DNA of 64,000 nucleotides from Natronococcus occultus SP4. GTDB lineage: Archaea; Halobacteriota; Halobacteria; Halobacteriales; Natrialbaceae. A program made the position numbers and the translations under genes. Positions 9,661 to 18,136 of this stretch are shown here, one piece after another. Every line of letters begins with the position of its first letter. The first letter of the stretch is position 1. The stretch is from positions 1,665,001 through 1,729,000 of the forward strand of contig NC_019974.1 of assembly GCF_000328685.1 (NCBI RefSeq). The letters run 5' to 3'. A model generated the notes under the pieces. It ran no database searches. It saw only the letters and a program-made list of their open reading frames with translations, and had not been told where the DNA came from.

Positions 9661-9685
9661 ACACACCTCCGTCGCGGTTGTAAAC
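9661..9685 (-). repeat. ORB-like element 2
   Basis: On the minus strand it reads GTTTACAACCGCGACGGAGG followed by TGTGT. It has the same core as element 1, with two substitutions in the G-string. Confidence 0.72.
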
Positions 9686-9751
9686 CAGGGGGTTCAGGGC
9701 AAATCGGGGGCGAATTTCGGCTCTCAGCTCGACCCCACCCACCCGTTCGCC

Positions 9752-9777
9752 GTTACATCCGCGAGGGGGGTGTGTGT
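9752..9777 (+). repeat. ORB-like element 3
   Basis: The plus strand reads GTTACATCCGCGAGGGGGGT followed by GTGTGT, the fullest match to the consensus. It faces away from element 2, with 66 bases between them. Confidence 0.78.
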
Positions 9778-9927
9778 CCCCCGACGGATCGTTTGACACG
9801 TTCGAAATTCCACGCTCTACTGCTTCCCGACCGCCTAATCCGCCGGTTTGGAATACGAGAGGTACTGCTCGATCACTACCCGATCGTCGATTCGGCGCAG
9901 TTCCCACGGTACGCGTCCTCGGCCGCC

Positions 9928-9947
9928 GTTACATCCGCGAGGGGGGT
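9928..9947 (+). repeat. ORB-like element 4
   Basis: It has the same first 20 bases as element 3, but the following TG repeat is replaced by CCCC. Confidence 0.72.
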
Positions 9948-10060
9948 CCCCGTCGACAGTTCCCACGTTCGCGAACTCTGCTCACAAGCGCGAGGGCGGC
10001 GATAGTTCGCCTCTCGACTGACTGGTGGGAAGAGTGGCGCTTCGGGCCTCTCGGGCGGAT

Positions 10061-10073
10061 CTTACATCCGCGA
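10061..10073 (+). repeat. Partial ORB-like element 5
   Basis: CTTACATCCGCGA matches only the left half of the element; the G-string is missing. It overlaps the orc1 promoter region, about 20 bases before its TATA-like box, so Orc1 might autoregulate (inference). Confidence 0.5.
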
Positions 10074-10124
10074 CCGATCTCCATACATTTATTTCAGCTC
10101 GGTGGGAAGGGACGGGGTACTGCA

Positions 10125-11354
10125 ATGTCCGCGAACGACGACCGTGATCCGCTCTTCCGATACGACGATCCGATCTTTGCCGACGAGCGGCTGCTCGAGA
10201 TCACGCACCTGCCCGGTCCGGACCGGATCGTCGGCCGCGACGAGCAGATGCAGCGGGTAGCCGACGCGTTGAATCCGGCTATCTTCGGGAGCGAGCCCAA
10301 CCACCTCTTTATTTTCGGTAAGACCGGAACCGGCAAATCGCTGATCTCCCGGTCGGTCACAAAGCGGGTGATCTCGGAGGCCAAGCGAGACGACGTCACG
10401 GTCAACTACGCGTTTATCGACTGTGGTGAACAGAACACCGAGGCCTCGATCGTCAAGACGATCGCCCAGCTGGTCAACGACCCGGAGCAAAGCGGGATCA
10501 CCGTCCCCGACCGCGGACTGGGAACGGGCGACTACTACAAGCGACTCTGGCAGGCCGTCGATCGCTGTACCGACGTCACGATCGTTATTCTCGACGAGAT
10601 CGACATGCTCGAGGACGACGAGGTGCTCCGAAAACTCTCGCGGGCGGGGGAGAACCGGCGAATCTCGGACTCGAGTATCGGCATTATCGGCATCTCGAAC
10701 AAGATCGACTTCCCCGATCACCTCTCCGAACGGGTCAAGTCAAGTCTCTCCCGGGACGAACTCGTCTTCTCGCCGTACGACGCCAACCAGCTCGTCGAGA
10801 TTCTCGAGAAGCGCCGGGACGCCTTCCACGACGAGGTGCTCTCGGGCGACGTTATCCCGCTGACGGCAGCACTGGCCGCCCAGGAACACGGCGACGCGCG
10901 CAAGGCGATCGACATCCTCCGGAACGCGGGCCGAATCGCGAAGAAACAGAACGCCGACCGCGTCACCGCCGACCACGTCCGGGACGCCAAGGAAAAGACC
11001 GAGGCCGACCGCTTCAACGAGCTGATCGAGGGCTCGCCCCAGCAGGCGAAGGCGATCCTTTACTCGCTGACGATCCTCACCGAGAACAGTTCGGAGAAGG
11101 AGTTCCCGACGAAGATCATCTACAACCAGTACAAGGAGGTCGCCCGGCGGCTCGACTTCGACGTCCTCTCGGAACGACGGGTGCAGGAGATCCTCCAGGA
11201 GCAGAACTTCCTGAACGTCATCCAGTCCGAGCGCGAGGGCCGAGGACGCGGGCGGGGCGCCCACGCGAAACACCGGCTGCTCGAGAACCCATCGATCGTC
11301 AAGAAAGTCCTGTTGCGGGATTCCCGGCTCGCACCGCTGGAAGCGGACGCGTAG
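10125..11354 (+). CDS. orc1: Orc1/Cdc6 replication initiator
   Basis: A 409-residue AAA+ initiator that recognises origins and loads the MCM helicase. Walker A GKTGTGKS is at residues 65-72 and Walker B ILDEID at 155-160. Sensor 1 (GIIGISNKIDF) and sensor 2 (HGDARKAIDILRNAGR) are visible. A winged-helix DNA-binding domain fills the last 110 residues and includes a basic GRGRGRGAH turn. I use the ATG at 10125; the frame is open upstream but runs through the ORB repeats. ATTTATTT about 35 bases before it is a plausible TATA box. Its position beside the ORB cluster marks it as the cognate initiator. Confidence 0.95.
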   Translation: MSANDDRDPLFRYDDPIFADERLLEITHLPGPDRIVGRDEQMQRVADALNPAIFGSEPNHLFIFGKTGTGKSLISRSVTKRVISEAKRDDVTVNYAFIDCGEQNTEASIVKTIAQLVNDPEQSGITVPDRGLGTGDYYKRLWQAVDRCTDVTIVILDEIDMLEDDEVLRKLSRAGENRRISDSSIGIIGISNKIDFPDHLSERVKSSLSRDELVFSPYDANQLVEILEKRRDAFHDEVLSGDVIPLTAALAAQEHGDARKAIDILRNAGRIAKKQNADRVTADHVRDAKEKTEADRFNELIEGSPQQAKAILYSLTILTENSSEKEFPTKIIYNQYKEVARRLDFDVLSERRVQEILQEQNFLNVIQSEREGRGRGRGAHAKHRLLENPSIVKKVLLRDSRLAPLEADA

Positions 11355-11456
11355 CCGTCGCCCGTCTCCGGGCGGCGTTTCGGAACCGTCGACTCCCGCG
11401 TCCTCGTCGTTCGCCGGGATCGCGGTACCTTTCTACCTCGGTTCCTCAGGGGCGGT

Positions 11457-12326
11457 ATGGACAGCGTCGACGCGGCCGGGCTCGGGATCGGCGACGGCTA
11501 TCCGACCCGGATCATGGGCGTGCTGAACGTCAGCGAGGAGTCGCCGTACGATCCGAGCGTCTACGACGACCCCGGCGAGGCGGCCCGTTACGTGGACGAG
11601 GAGCTGATCGGCGAGGGTGCCGACATCGTCGACGTCGGCCTCGAGTCGGCGAACAAGCGCTTCGAGGTGCTGTCGGCCGAGGAGGAGCTCGAACGGCTCC
11701 ACGTCGCCTGCGAGACGATCGACCGTGTCGAGGGCGAGGCGATCTTCTCGATCGAGACCCGATACCACGAGGTCGCCGACGCGGCCCTCGAGCAGGGGTT
11801 CGACATGGTCAACGATATCTGTGGGTTCGCTGATCCGCGGATGCCCGCGGTCTGTGAGTCCCACGCCGCCGCCGTCGTGAAGATGGCGAGTCCGTCGGAT
11901 CTCGAACGCCCCGGCGCAGTCGAGGAAACCGACTGGGCCGCCCGGCGGTCGCCCGCCTGGGCCGAACGGGCCGACTACGTCGACCAGGTGTACGAGGCGC
12001 TGAAACAGAACGGGCTCACCGACAGGACGATCGTCGATCCCGCCTTCGGCGGGTGGAGCGAGACCCAGACCGTCGCGGACGATCGAGAGACGTTCCGCCG
12101 GCTCCAGGAGTTCCGGGACCTCGGACGGCCGATTCTGGTCTCGATCAACCGGAAGAACTTCCTCGGGGAACTCGTCGACCGGGAGACCGAGGACCGACTC
12201 CCCGCGAGCCTGGCAGCGACCGCGATGGCGATCGAGCGCGGCGCGGACGTCGTCCGGACCCACGACGTCGCGGAGACCAGGGACGCGGCCGTGATCGCGG
12301 ATGCGTTCGGCGAGCGGAGCGGATAG
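11457..12326 (+). CDS. folP: Dihydropteroate synthase-like protein
   Basis: A 289-residue TIM-barrel protein of the pterin-binding family. It opens with IMGVLNVSEESPYD, the counterpart of the DHPS motif IMGILNVTPDSF. GADIVDVGLES parallels GADIIDIGGES, and VNDICGFADPRM parallels the INDVSGG segment. The RKNFLGEL segment parallels the RKSF pABA/pterin loop. Several usually invariant residues differ, so it may be a divergent or secondary enzyme. The pterin kinase gene mptE follows about 400 bases downstream on the same strand, supporting a role in folate or methanopterin-type biosynthesis. Confidence 0.8.
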   Translation: MDSVDAAGLGIGDGYPTRIMGVLNVSEESPYDPSVYDDPGEAARYVDEELIGEGADIVDVGLESANKRFEVLSAEEELERLHVACETIDRVEGEAIFSIETRYHEVADAALEQGFDMVNDICGFADPRMPAVCESHAAAVVKMASPSDLERPGAVEETDWAARRSPAWAERADYVDQVYEALKQNGLTDRTIVDPAFGGWSETQTVADDRETFRRLQEFRDLGRPILVSINRKNFLGELVDRETEDRLPASLAATAMAIERGADVVRTHDVAETRDAAVIADAFGERSG

Positions 12327-12723
12327 CACGGAACCGATCGAACGCGCCACTACCGGGCCACGATATCGTCGATCGCGACTCAATCGTTTTCACCCGATTT
12401 CGGCGAGCAGACCGCCCGTTTATCGCCTCCAAACTCGTTATTCCCATCTGGTAAGTCAAGAGAAAGCTTATGTTGGAGGCTCCGAAAGGACGTGATGGAC
12501 GCCGGGCGGTCTCCCGGGTAGGGGTACTTTGGAGGCGACGCCCGGCCCACAACACGGCATTATTGTGGCGTTGCATCGACCAGCTGCGGCGCCGTCAGAA
12601 GGACCGACACGCTTCCCGAACGTCAGCCGACGCTCTCACCTGTCGAGAGATCGCCGTATCGAACGCGCCGTCCCGGCCTCGGCGAACGCACAGACACATA
12701 CCTCGTCGGTACGGAGAGGACGT
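12327..12723. other. Intergenic region folP-mptE: promoter and possible RNA structure
   Basis: No protein gene is credible in this 397-base gap. A promoter-like GAAAGCTTATG is at 12462-12472. About 22 bases on is an 8-codon open frame at 12495-12521. Inverted arms GCCGGGCG (12501-12508) and CGCCCGGC (12539-12546) follow, then a smaller CACAA/TTGTG repeat at about 12548-12567. From 12575 to 12723 I see nothing distinctive. It could be a structured leader of mptE or a small RNA; neither is established. Confidence 0.35.
12462..12472 (+). promoter_or_regulatory. BRE/TATA-like promoter element (GAAAGCTTATG)
   Basis: An A-rich BRE-like stretch runs into CTTATG. The identical 11-mer lies upstream of the small gene at 13715, at about the same distance from an ATG, so it is probably a real promoter motif. 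The expected transcription start is near 12495. Confidence 0.4.
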
Positions 12724-13416
12724 ATGGAGTTCGACGAGTGGGAACCGGTCTACGACGCGATCAGACGGGAGTTCGGCTACGATCGCCACGGCGACGAGCG
12801 CGCCCGGGACGTCCTCGCCGAACTTACGGACCCGTTCGACCTCCGGCGCCTCGACGCCGCCAGCGGTGCGACCGTCGCGGTCGTCGGCGCCGGCCCGACG
12901 CTGTCGGACGAGCTCGCCGTCGCTCGCGAGGCCGACGTCGTCTTCGCGGCCTCGACGGCCGCCGATACGCTCCTCGAAGCGGATATCGACGTCGACTGTA
13001 TGGTCACGGACCTCGACAAGAACCCCGACACCGTCCGTCGACTAACCCGGCAGGAAACTCCGGTCGCCGTTCACGCCCACGGGGACAACATCTCACAGCT
13101 CCGGGCGGTCGTTCCCAACTGCCGCGACGACTGGCTCCTGCCGACAACGCAGGTCGCGCCTCGCGGTCCGGTTCGGAACGTCGGCGGCTTTACCGACGGC
13201 GACCGAGCGGCGTTTCTCGCGGACCGCCTCGGCGCCGGGGAACTCCGATTTGTCGGCTGGCTGTTCGACGACCCATCGGTCGATCCCACGAAAGCCCGGA
13301 AGCTCGTGTGGGCCGAGCGACTGTTGTACTGGCTCGAAACCCGTCGTGACGAGCGGTTCGACGTCCTCGACGGCCGTCGGTCGACGATCGAGACGGTCTC
13401 GCTGCCCGTCGACTGA
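12724..13416 (+). CDS. mptE: 6-hydroxymethylpterin diphosphokinase, MptE type (DUF115)
   Basis: A 230-residue protein of the archaeal MptE family, which pyrophosphorylates 6-hydroxymethyl-7,8-dihydropterin in place of bacterial FolK. The family nucleotide-binding segment VAVVGAGPTLSDEL comes early. It is followed by DVVFAASTAADTLLEADIDVDCMVTDLD, shortened here to its key DCMVTDLDKN motif, then HAHGDN and GGFTDGDRAAF. Length and order agree with MptE. I start at the ATG at 12724 (MEFDEWEPVYD); the open frame further upstream lacks family sequence. It pairs functionally with the DHPS-like gene just before it. Confidence 0.9.
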   Translation: MEFDEWEPVYDAIRREFGYDRHGDERARDVLAELTDPFDLRRLDAASGATVAVVGAGPTLSDELAVAREADVVFAASTAADTLLEADIDVDCMVTDLDKNPDTVRRLTRQETPVAVHAHGDNISQLRAVVPNCRDDWLLPTTQVAPRGPVRNVGGFTDGDRAAFLADRLGAGELRFVGWLFDDPSVDPTKARKLVWAERLLYWLETRRDERFDVLDGRRSTIETVSLPVD

Positions 13417-13681
13417 GAGAGACCGTCGACGGCAGTTGTCCCTGCGAGGAACACGGTCCGGATCGGGATCACCTCCGCTGGTTTCGGTCCTCACGGGAAC
13501 AGGTCCGTCGTCCGAGCGAACCCCGAATATCAGAAATTCTTATTATAACGCGTGAACAACGTTCGCCCGAAACACCGCTTTCGTGTCGAGACGGCCGACG
13601 CGAGACCTGGTGACGACGGATGGTTCCGTCAGATCGTTCGTCGCTTCCTCTTTCATTTTAACTACCGTTTTATCGACAAGA

Positions 13682-13690
13682 AAGCTTATG
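13682..13690 (+). promoter_or_regulatory. Promoter of the 109-residue gene, twin of the 12462 element
   Basis: GAAAGCTTATG (about 13680-13690) ends 24 bases before the ATG at 13715. This is the TATA spacing for a leaderless transcript and supports that start. Confidence 0.5.
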
Positions 13691-13714
13691 CCGGGATGCT
13701 CAACTTATGGAATT

Positions 13715-14044
13715 ATGTCATCCGACACTTCGGTGCAGAACGACACCTCCGGTGGCCAGCCCGATCGGCTTCCGAATCTGGTGACGATCGTCGGCCGCGG
13801 AGTGCCGTCGAACTTCGAAATTGCGGTCGACGGCAAGATAGAAATGATCGCGGACGATCCCGTCGCGGAAGGAACGGTCGTCTCCGGCGGCGTTGCAGAA
13901 GGAGCGATCGAGGTCGGCGTTCAGCGGTTTCGGTTCTCCGGCCAGATGGCAAACGTCCACGTCGTCGACTGGAACGGCGTCGAGATGCCCGACTCCGCAC
14001 ACACACCCGAGGTGCACGTGGATTACGGTGTCTCAAACCGCTGA
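13715..14044 (+). CDS. Small conserved haloarchaeal protein of unknown function
   Basis: A 109-residue acidic protein with no signal peptide or membrane helix. Residues 20-105 look like a compact all-beta domain: NLVTIVGRGVPSNFEIAVDG, then VSGGVAEGAIEVGVQRFRFSG shortened here to GAIEVGVQRFRFSG, and a final VHVDYGV. I recall similar small proteins, often in several copies, in haloarchaea, but no function. The promoter is strong and leaderless. The upstream extension of the frame to 13583 is not supported. The next gene is convergent. Confidence 0.65.
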   Translation: MSSDTSVQNDTSGGQPDRLPNLVTIVGRGVPSNFEIAVDGKIEMIADDPVAEGTVVSGGVAEGAIEVGVQRFRFSGQMANVHVVDWNGVEMPDSAHTPEVHVDYGVSNR

Positions 14045-14174
14045 TGGGAGCCACCGGCCGACGTTCGCTCTCGATCGCCTCTGCATCGAGGGGTTCAGTA
14101 GTTCGATTTCGACTTGCTATCCTTCTCAGACTCGTCTGTTCTCCGTTCGATCGGAGCGGCGACCCCAATCGGAC

Positions 14175-15179
14175 TCATCGCTCCGGCGCGAGCGCCTCGA
14201 TCGTCGCGTCGATCTCGTCACGGTCGGCACCGCGCGGGAATCCGATCGCGACGTCATCGACGCCGTCGATACGTTCGAACTTCCGCAGCTCCTTGCGGGC
14301 CCGCTCGGGCGTGCCAGCGGCGCCGAGATCGTCGAGCATCGCGTCCGGAATCCGCTCGACGGCGCGGTCGTGCTCGCCGTTTGCCCACGCGGCGGCGATC
14401 TCGGTTGCCGCCTCCTCGTAGCCCTGACGGGCGAGTGACTTTCGGTAGTAGGTCCCCATCGCGCCGACGTAAAACGCCAGATGCTGGCGAGCGAGCCGAC
14501 GTGCACGAGCACCGTTCTCGAGGGCACACGCGGTCACCGAAAGCGTAACCCGAACGTCCTCGGGAGCGCGATCACCGAGCTCCGCACCGCGTCGGAGGTC
14601 CTCGAGACGGTTCTCGAGCCCCTCCGGAGTGAACACGATCGCGTGCCAGCCGTCGGCGAACCGGCCTGCGAGCTCGACCGACTTCGGTCCCATCCCTGCG
14701 GCGTCGATCGGGACCGGCTCCGACGGCGGGTCACACCGAAGACGGAACCCCGACAGCGAGAAGATATCCCCGTCGTAGTTGACCGTCTCGCCGCTCATTA
14801 CTGCACGCATGATCTCGAGATACTCGCGCGTTCGTCGGAGTGGACGCTCGAACTCGACGCCGTGCCATCCCTCGATGACGGCGGGGCCGCTCGGCGCGAT
14901 CCCCGCCCGGAGCCGTCCGTCGGCGACCTCCTGGAGGGTCGTCATCGTCTGTCCGAGCAGTGCTGGCGACCGAGAGTAGACGTTGACGATGCTAGATCCG
15001 AGGCCGATCTCGTCGGTTTCGCGAGCGATCGCCGTCAGGACGGTCACCGCGTCCCGACCCCAGGTTTCGGGTAGCCAGGCGTACTCGTAACCGTAGCGCT
15101 CCCCGAGCGCTGCGAGTTCGACGAACGAATCGACCGACGGCTGTGCTGCGACCGGAAGGTGTAGGCTTCTGACAGTCAT
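14175..15179 (-). CDS. LLM-class (F420-type) flavin-dependent oxidoreductase
   Basis: A 334-residue luciferase-like TIM barrel. Family landmarks are the N-terminal strand MTVRSLHLPVAAQPS, AWLPETWGRDAVTVLTAIA, LGSSIVNVYSRSPALLGQT and the cofactor-contacting segment GMGPKSVELAGRFADGW. Haloarchaea make coenzyme F420, and such members usually use it rather than FMN. Substrate unknown; tetrahydromethanopterin reductase-like (Mer) proteins are relatives. The ATG at 15179 starts the first barrel strand; the frame open to 15287 lacks family sequence. Confidence 0.85.
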   Translation of the reverse strand: MTVRSLHLPVAAQPSVDSFVELAALGERYGYEYAWLPETWGRDAVTVLTAIARETDEIGLGSSIVNVYSRSPALLGQTMTTLQEVADGRLRAGIAPSGPAVIEGWHGVEFERPLRRTREYLEIMRAVMSGETVNYDGDIFSLSGFRLRCDPPSEPVPIDAAGMGPKSVELAGRFADGWHAIVFTPEGLENRLEDLRRGAELGDRAPEDVRVTLSVTACALENGARARRLARQHLAFYVGAMGTYYRKSLARQGYEEAATEIAAAWANGEHDRAVERIPDAMLDDLGAAGTPERARKELRKFERIDGVDDVAIGFPRGADRDEIDATIEALAPER

Positions 15180-15422
15180 CTGGATCACCGGGCGGCCTCG
15201 CGTGGCTAGGAGCTCCCGTCGACACCAGACCGCCTCGACCGCTCGGACGGTCCGAACCGGGAGAGACGTTCTATCGTACACGATCAACTGTTTTAATGTT
15301 TCTCCCCACGATCCTCACGAGACGATCACGGCAAAACCACCGGAAACCCGCCCGAAAACCGGTATTCGACCGCTCGGATCGGGAGTAAGTCCTATACGCG
15401 ACGGCGCCGTACCGGGACGCAT

Positions 15423-17165
15423 ATGGACGACGTCGGTTCTCCGACGACGCGTCGGGGGATACTCGCGGGAACGGCTACCGGTATCGCCGGCTCGCTCGCC
15501 GGCTGTACGGAGCGACTCTGGTCCAGAGCCGAGAACCCGGGACCGGAACAGGTCTCGCTGACGATCAAGGCCGTTCCCGCGGACGACGATATCGTCGCCG
15601 CGAAGATTGCGAGCCAGCTTCGGGAAAACCTCGAGGCCGCCGGGATCGACGCGACGTTCGAGCCGATCGCCAAGGCCGAGCTGTACCGTGATATTCTTCT
15701 CGAGGACGAGTACGACGTCTTCGTCGCCAGACATTCCGGGCTCGACGAGTACGACGCGCTTCGTGGACTGTTGCACTCGCGGTACGCCAACGAACGGGGG
15801 TGGCAGAACCCGTTTCAGTTTTCGAACGTAACCGTCGACGACCTGCTCGAGACGCAACTCACCGCCACCGGCGAGGACCGCGAGCGAGCGCTCGCAGAGC
15901 TGTTCGAGCATCTCACCGAGACTGTTCCGTACACGACTGTCGCGTTCCCGTCGCGGATCGGTGCCGCCCGAGAGCCGCTCTCGGAGTCGATCTCCGGTCC
16001 CCCGTACCGGCCGCTCGACTACCTCGAGATCCTCTCGCAGGAGTCCGAGGACGGCCCGCGGGAGCGACCGCTCGAGGTCGGTGTCTTCGGCGAAGGACTC
16101 ACCGACCGGCTGAACCCGCTCGTCGTCGACTCCAACCGGGTCCCCGCGTTGCTGGAGCTGCTCTACGAGCCGCTGGCGTACCGGACCGACGACGGACTGA
16201 TCGGCTGGCTCGCCGAGGACGTCGAGTGGAGCGAGGGAGCGTTGCTCGAGGCGACGGTGACCCTGCGTGCCGATCACTCCTGGCACGACGGGCGCTCGCT
16301 GGACGCCGACGACGTCGCCTTCACGTATCGATTTCTCCGGGACACGTCCCTCGGTGAGGCCGAGGGTGGCGTGCCGGCGCCGCGATACCGGGGCCGACAG
16401 CGCCTCGTCGAGAGCGTCGAGGCAGTCGACTCCCGGACCGTCGAGTTCTCCTTTCGGACGACGAACCGGGAGACGGCACTCCGGGCGTTTCGAATTCCGG
16501 TGTTACCGGCCCACATCTGGGAGCCGCGTTCGGCCGTCGTCGGTGACCGCCAGACCGAGGCGCTCGTCGACGACAACGAGGAACCGATCGGATCGGGACT
16601 GTTCGAGCTCGCAGCCGTCACCGACGACACCGAGGTCGAACTCGAGCTCTTTACCGATCACGTCTTCTACGACGACGATCGACCCTCGCTTCTGGAGGGG
16701 TTTCCACAGTACGAGGGGATCAGGTTCGCCGTCGCACCGAACTCGGGAGCTGTCGTCGACCTGCTCGAGGACGAGGAGATCGATCTGACTGGCACTCCGC
16801 TACCGGCGGACGAGACGGCTCTGATCAGTGACCTCTCGGGTCGGACCGTGCTAACCGAACGGACCGACGAGTTCTACATGATCGGCTACAACAGTCACCA
16901 CGAGCAGCTGGGTAACCCACACTTCCGGCGGCTCCTCTCGCGGCTCCTCGACCGGGAGCACGCCGTCGACGAGCTGTTCGCCGGCTTCGCGGAGCCGGCC
17001 CGAACGGTGAGTTCGCTGTTCGGACTCCGCGACAGCGAACTGGCCGTCGAGGAGTCCGAGATCACCGCGTTTCCCGGCTCCGACGGAGCGATCGATTCCG
17101 AACGGGTGCGATCGCTCTTCGAGGACGAGAACTACCGGTACGAGGACGGAGCCTTGCTCGAGTGA
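15423..17165 (+). CDS. Peptide/nickel-type ABC substrate-binding lipoprotein (orphan)
   Basis: A 580-residue DppA/OppA (family 5) solute-binding protein. A twin-arginine signal (TRRGILAG, RR at 10-11) leads to a lipobox with Cys28, so it should be exported by Tat and lipid-anchored outside the membrane. Domain landmarks are LTDRLNPLVVDSNRVPALLELLYEPL (the family entry motif) and WHDGRSLDADDVAFTYRFL. No permease or ATPase gene adjoins it: the next gene encodes a PAP2 phosphatase. It either serves a transporter encoded elsewhere or has another sensing role. A box CCTATACG lies about 25-30 bases before the ATG. Confidence 0.85.
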   Translation: MDDVGSPTTRRGILAGTATGIAGSLAGCTERLWSRAENPGPEQVSLTIKAVPADDDIVAAKIASQLRENLEAAGIDATFEPIAKAELYRDILLEDEYDVFVARHSGLDEYDALRGLLHSRYANERGWQNPFQFSNVTVDDLLETQLTATGEDRERALAELFEHLTETVPYTTVAFPSRIGAAREPLSESISGPPYRPLDYLEILSQESEDGPRERPLEVGVFGEGLTDRLNPLVVDSNRVPALLELLYEPLAYRTDDGLIGWLAEDVEWSEGALLEATVTLRADHSWHDGRSLDADDVAFTYRFLRDTSLGEAEGGVPAPRYRGRQRLVESVEAVDSRTVEFSFRTTNRETALRAFRIPVLPAHIWEPRSAVVGDRQTEALVDDNEEPIGSGLFELAAVTDDTEVELELFTDHVFYDDDRPSLLEGFPQYEGIRFAVAPNSGAVVDLLEDEEIDLTGTPLPADETALISDLSGRTVLTERTDEFYMIGYNSHHEQLGNPHFRRLLSRLLDREHAVDELFAGFAEPARTVSSLFGLRDSELAVEESEITAFPGSDGAIDSERVRSLFEDENYRYEDGALLE

Positions 17166-17222
17166 CGCCGTCCAGATGGATGACCGGGCGCTATTAATGT
17201 CTCCCGTGTCGTACCGTCTTGC

Positions 17223-18098
17223 ATGACGCTGCTCGAGGTCGTCCTCGAACTCGCGCTCGTCGTCGTGACGATGCTCGTGACGGCGACGCTTGTGTTCGTG
17301 GGCCCGCGGCGGATCGCGGCCGCGATCCGGGGGTACCGGTGGCGGCTCGAGGCCTGCCTGCTCCCGGTCGTCGCGCTTGCGGTCGTGCTCGCGTTGCGGT
17401 GGTCGACCCGGGATATCGTCCTGCGGATCGAGCGTCGCGTGATCGGGCTCAATATTACTCACGACCTGTTCGCGCTCGAGCAGCAGCTGTTCGGCGAGAC
17501 GCCGGTGGTGCTTCTCCAGGCGATCCAGACCGAGTTCCTGACCGAATTTTTCGTCTTCGTCTACATCTACGGCTATGCGTTCCTGCTGTTGTTCCCGATC
17601 GTCGCCTACTTCGCGCTCGAAGAGATGGACGACCTCTCGACGCTGCTGCTCGCGTTTACGGCCAACTACGGGATCGGGCTGCTCTGTTATATCGTCTTTA
17701 TCGCGTACGGACCGCGGAACTTCGATCCGCTCGTGTTCGAGCCGCTGTTGTACGACGCCTTCCCACAGTCCCGGACGCTGACAAACCAGGTCAACCAGAA
17801 CACGAACGTCTTCCCCTCGCTGCATACGTCGCTGTCGATGACGGTGTTTTTCCTCGCATGGGTGACCCGAAAGCGGTACCCGCTGTGGCTCCCGCTGTCG
17901 GGCTTTCTGGCGATTAGCGTCGCGCTCTCGACGATGTATCTAGGAATCCACTGGTTCCTCGACGTCGTCGCGGGGACCGTGCTGGCCCTGATCAGCGTCT
18001 ACATCGGCGTCAACTACACCGTCGAGGGACTCCTCGAGACCGGACGCCGGTACCTCGGACGACGGTTCGAGCGGTTCGGGAACCCGGGTGGCGAGTAG
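17223..18098 (+). CDS. PAP2-superfamily membrane phosphatase
   Basis: A 291-residue membrane protein with about six hydrophobic segments. The C-terminal half carries PAP2-type motifs: AYGPRNFDP (C1-like), PSLHTSLSMT (C2) and LGIHWFLDVVAGT (C3). The two histidines of C2 and C3 are the catalytic pair. Family members dephosphorylate lipid or isoprenoid phosphates, or transfer inositol phosphate to lipids. The first half includes a helix with charged residues (RWSTRDIVLRIERR). Substrate unknown. It lies 57 bases after the binding-protein gene and 38 before photolyase. Confidence 0.82.
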   Translation: MTLLEVVLELALVVVTMLVTATLVFVGPRRIAAAIRGYRWRLEACLLPVVALAVVLALRWSTRDIVLRIERRVIGLNITHDLFALEQQLFGETPVVLLQAIQTEFLTEFFVFVYIYGYAFLLLFPIVAYFALEEMDDLSTLLLAFTANYGIGLLCYIVFIAYGPRNFDPLVFEPLLYDAFPQSRTLTNQVNQNTNVFPSLHTSLSMTVFFLAWVTRKRYPLWLPLSGFLAISVALSTMYLGIHWFLDVVAGTVLALISVYIGVNYTVEGLLETGRRYLGRRFERFGNPGGE

Positions 18099-18107
18099 GG
18101 CGAGCAG

Positions 18108-18116
18108 CTTTTATCG
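18108..18116 (+). promoter_or_regulatory. TATA-like box for photolyase
   Basis: CTTTTATCG ends about 20 bases before the GTG at 18137. This fits a leaderless transcript starting at that GTG. Confidence 0.45.
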
Positions 18117-18136
18117 CGGCGGCCGTCGGAACGGCC

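Larger units (their letters stand above)
9352..10090. other. Predicted replication origin (oriC1-type) upstream of orc1
   Basis: The gene-free stretch between trmJ and orc1 (about 1.1 kb) holds an AT-rich tract at 9361-9520 and five copies of an ORB-like element at 9605, 9661, 9752, 9928 and 10061. The two left copies point left and the others right. Haloarchaeal origins are known to have this form: origin recognition boxes with a G-string, an AT-rich unwinding element, and an adjacent orc1/cdc6 gene. No credible protein gene lies in the region. I infer that Orc1 from the next gene binds here. Confidence 0.82.

Noticed and set aside
9373-9666. A 97-codon open frame on the minus strand through the AT-rich tract and ORB region
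   Set aside because: Its translation is low complexity, rich in Ser, Tyr, Asn, Pro and Ile, unlike the acidic proteins of this genome, and it overlaps the origin repeats.
12470-13045. Frame of 191 codons overlapping the start of mptE
   Set aside because: Arg/Ser-rich translation with no family; overlaps mptE in another frame.
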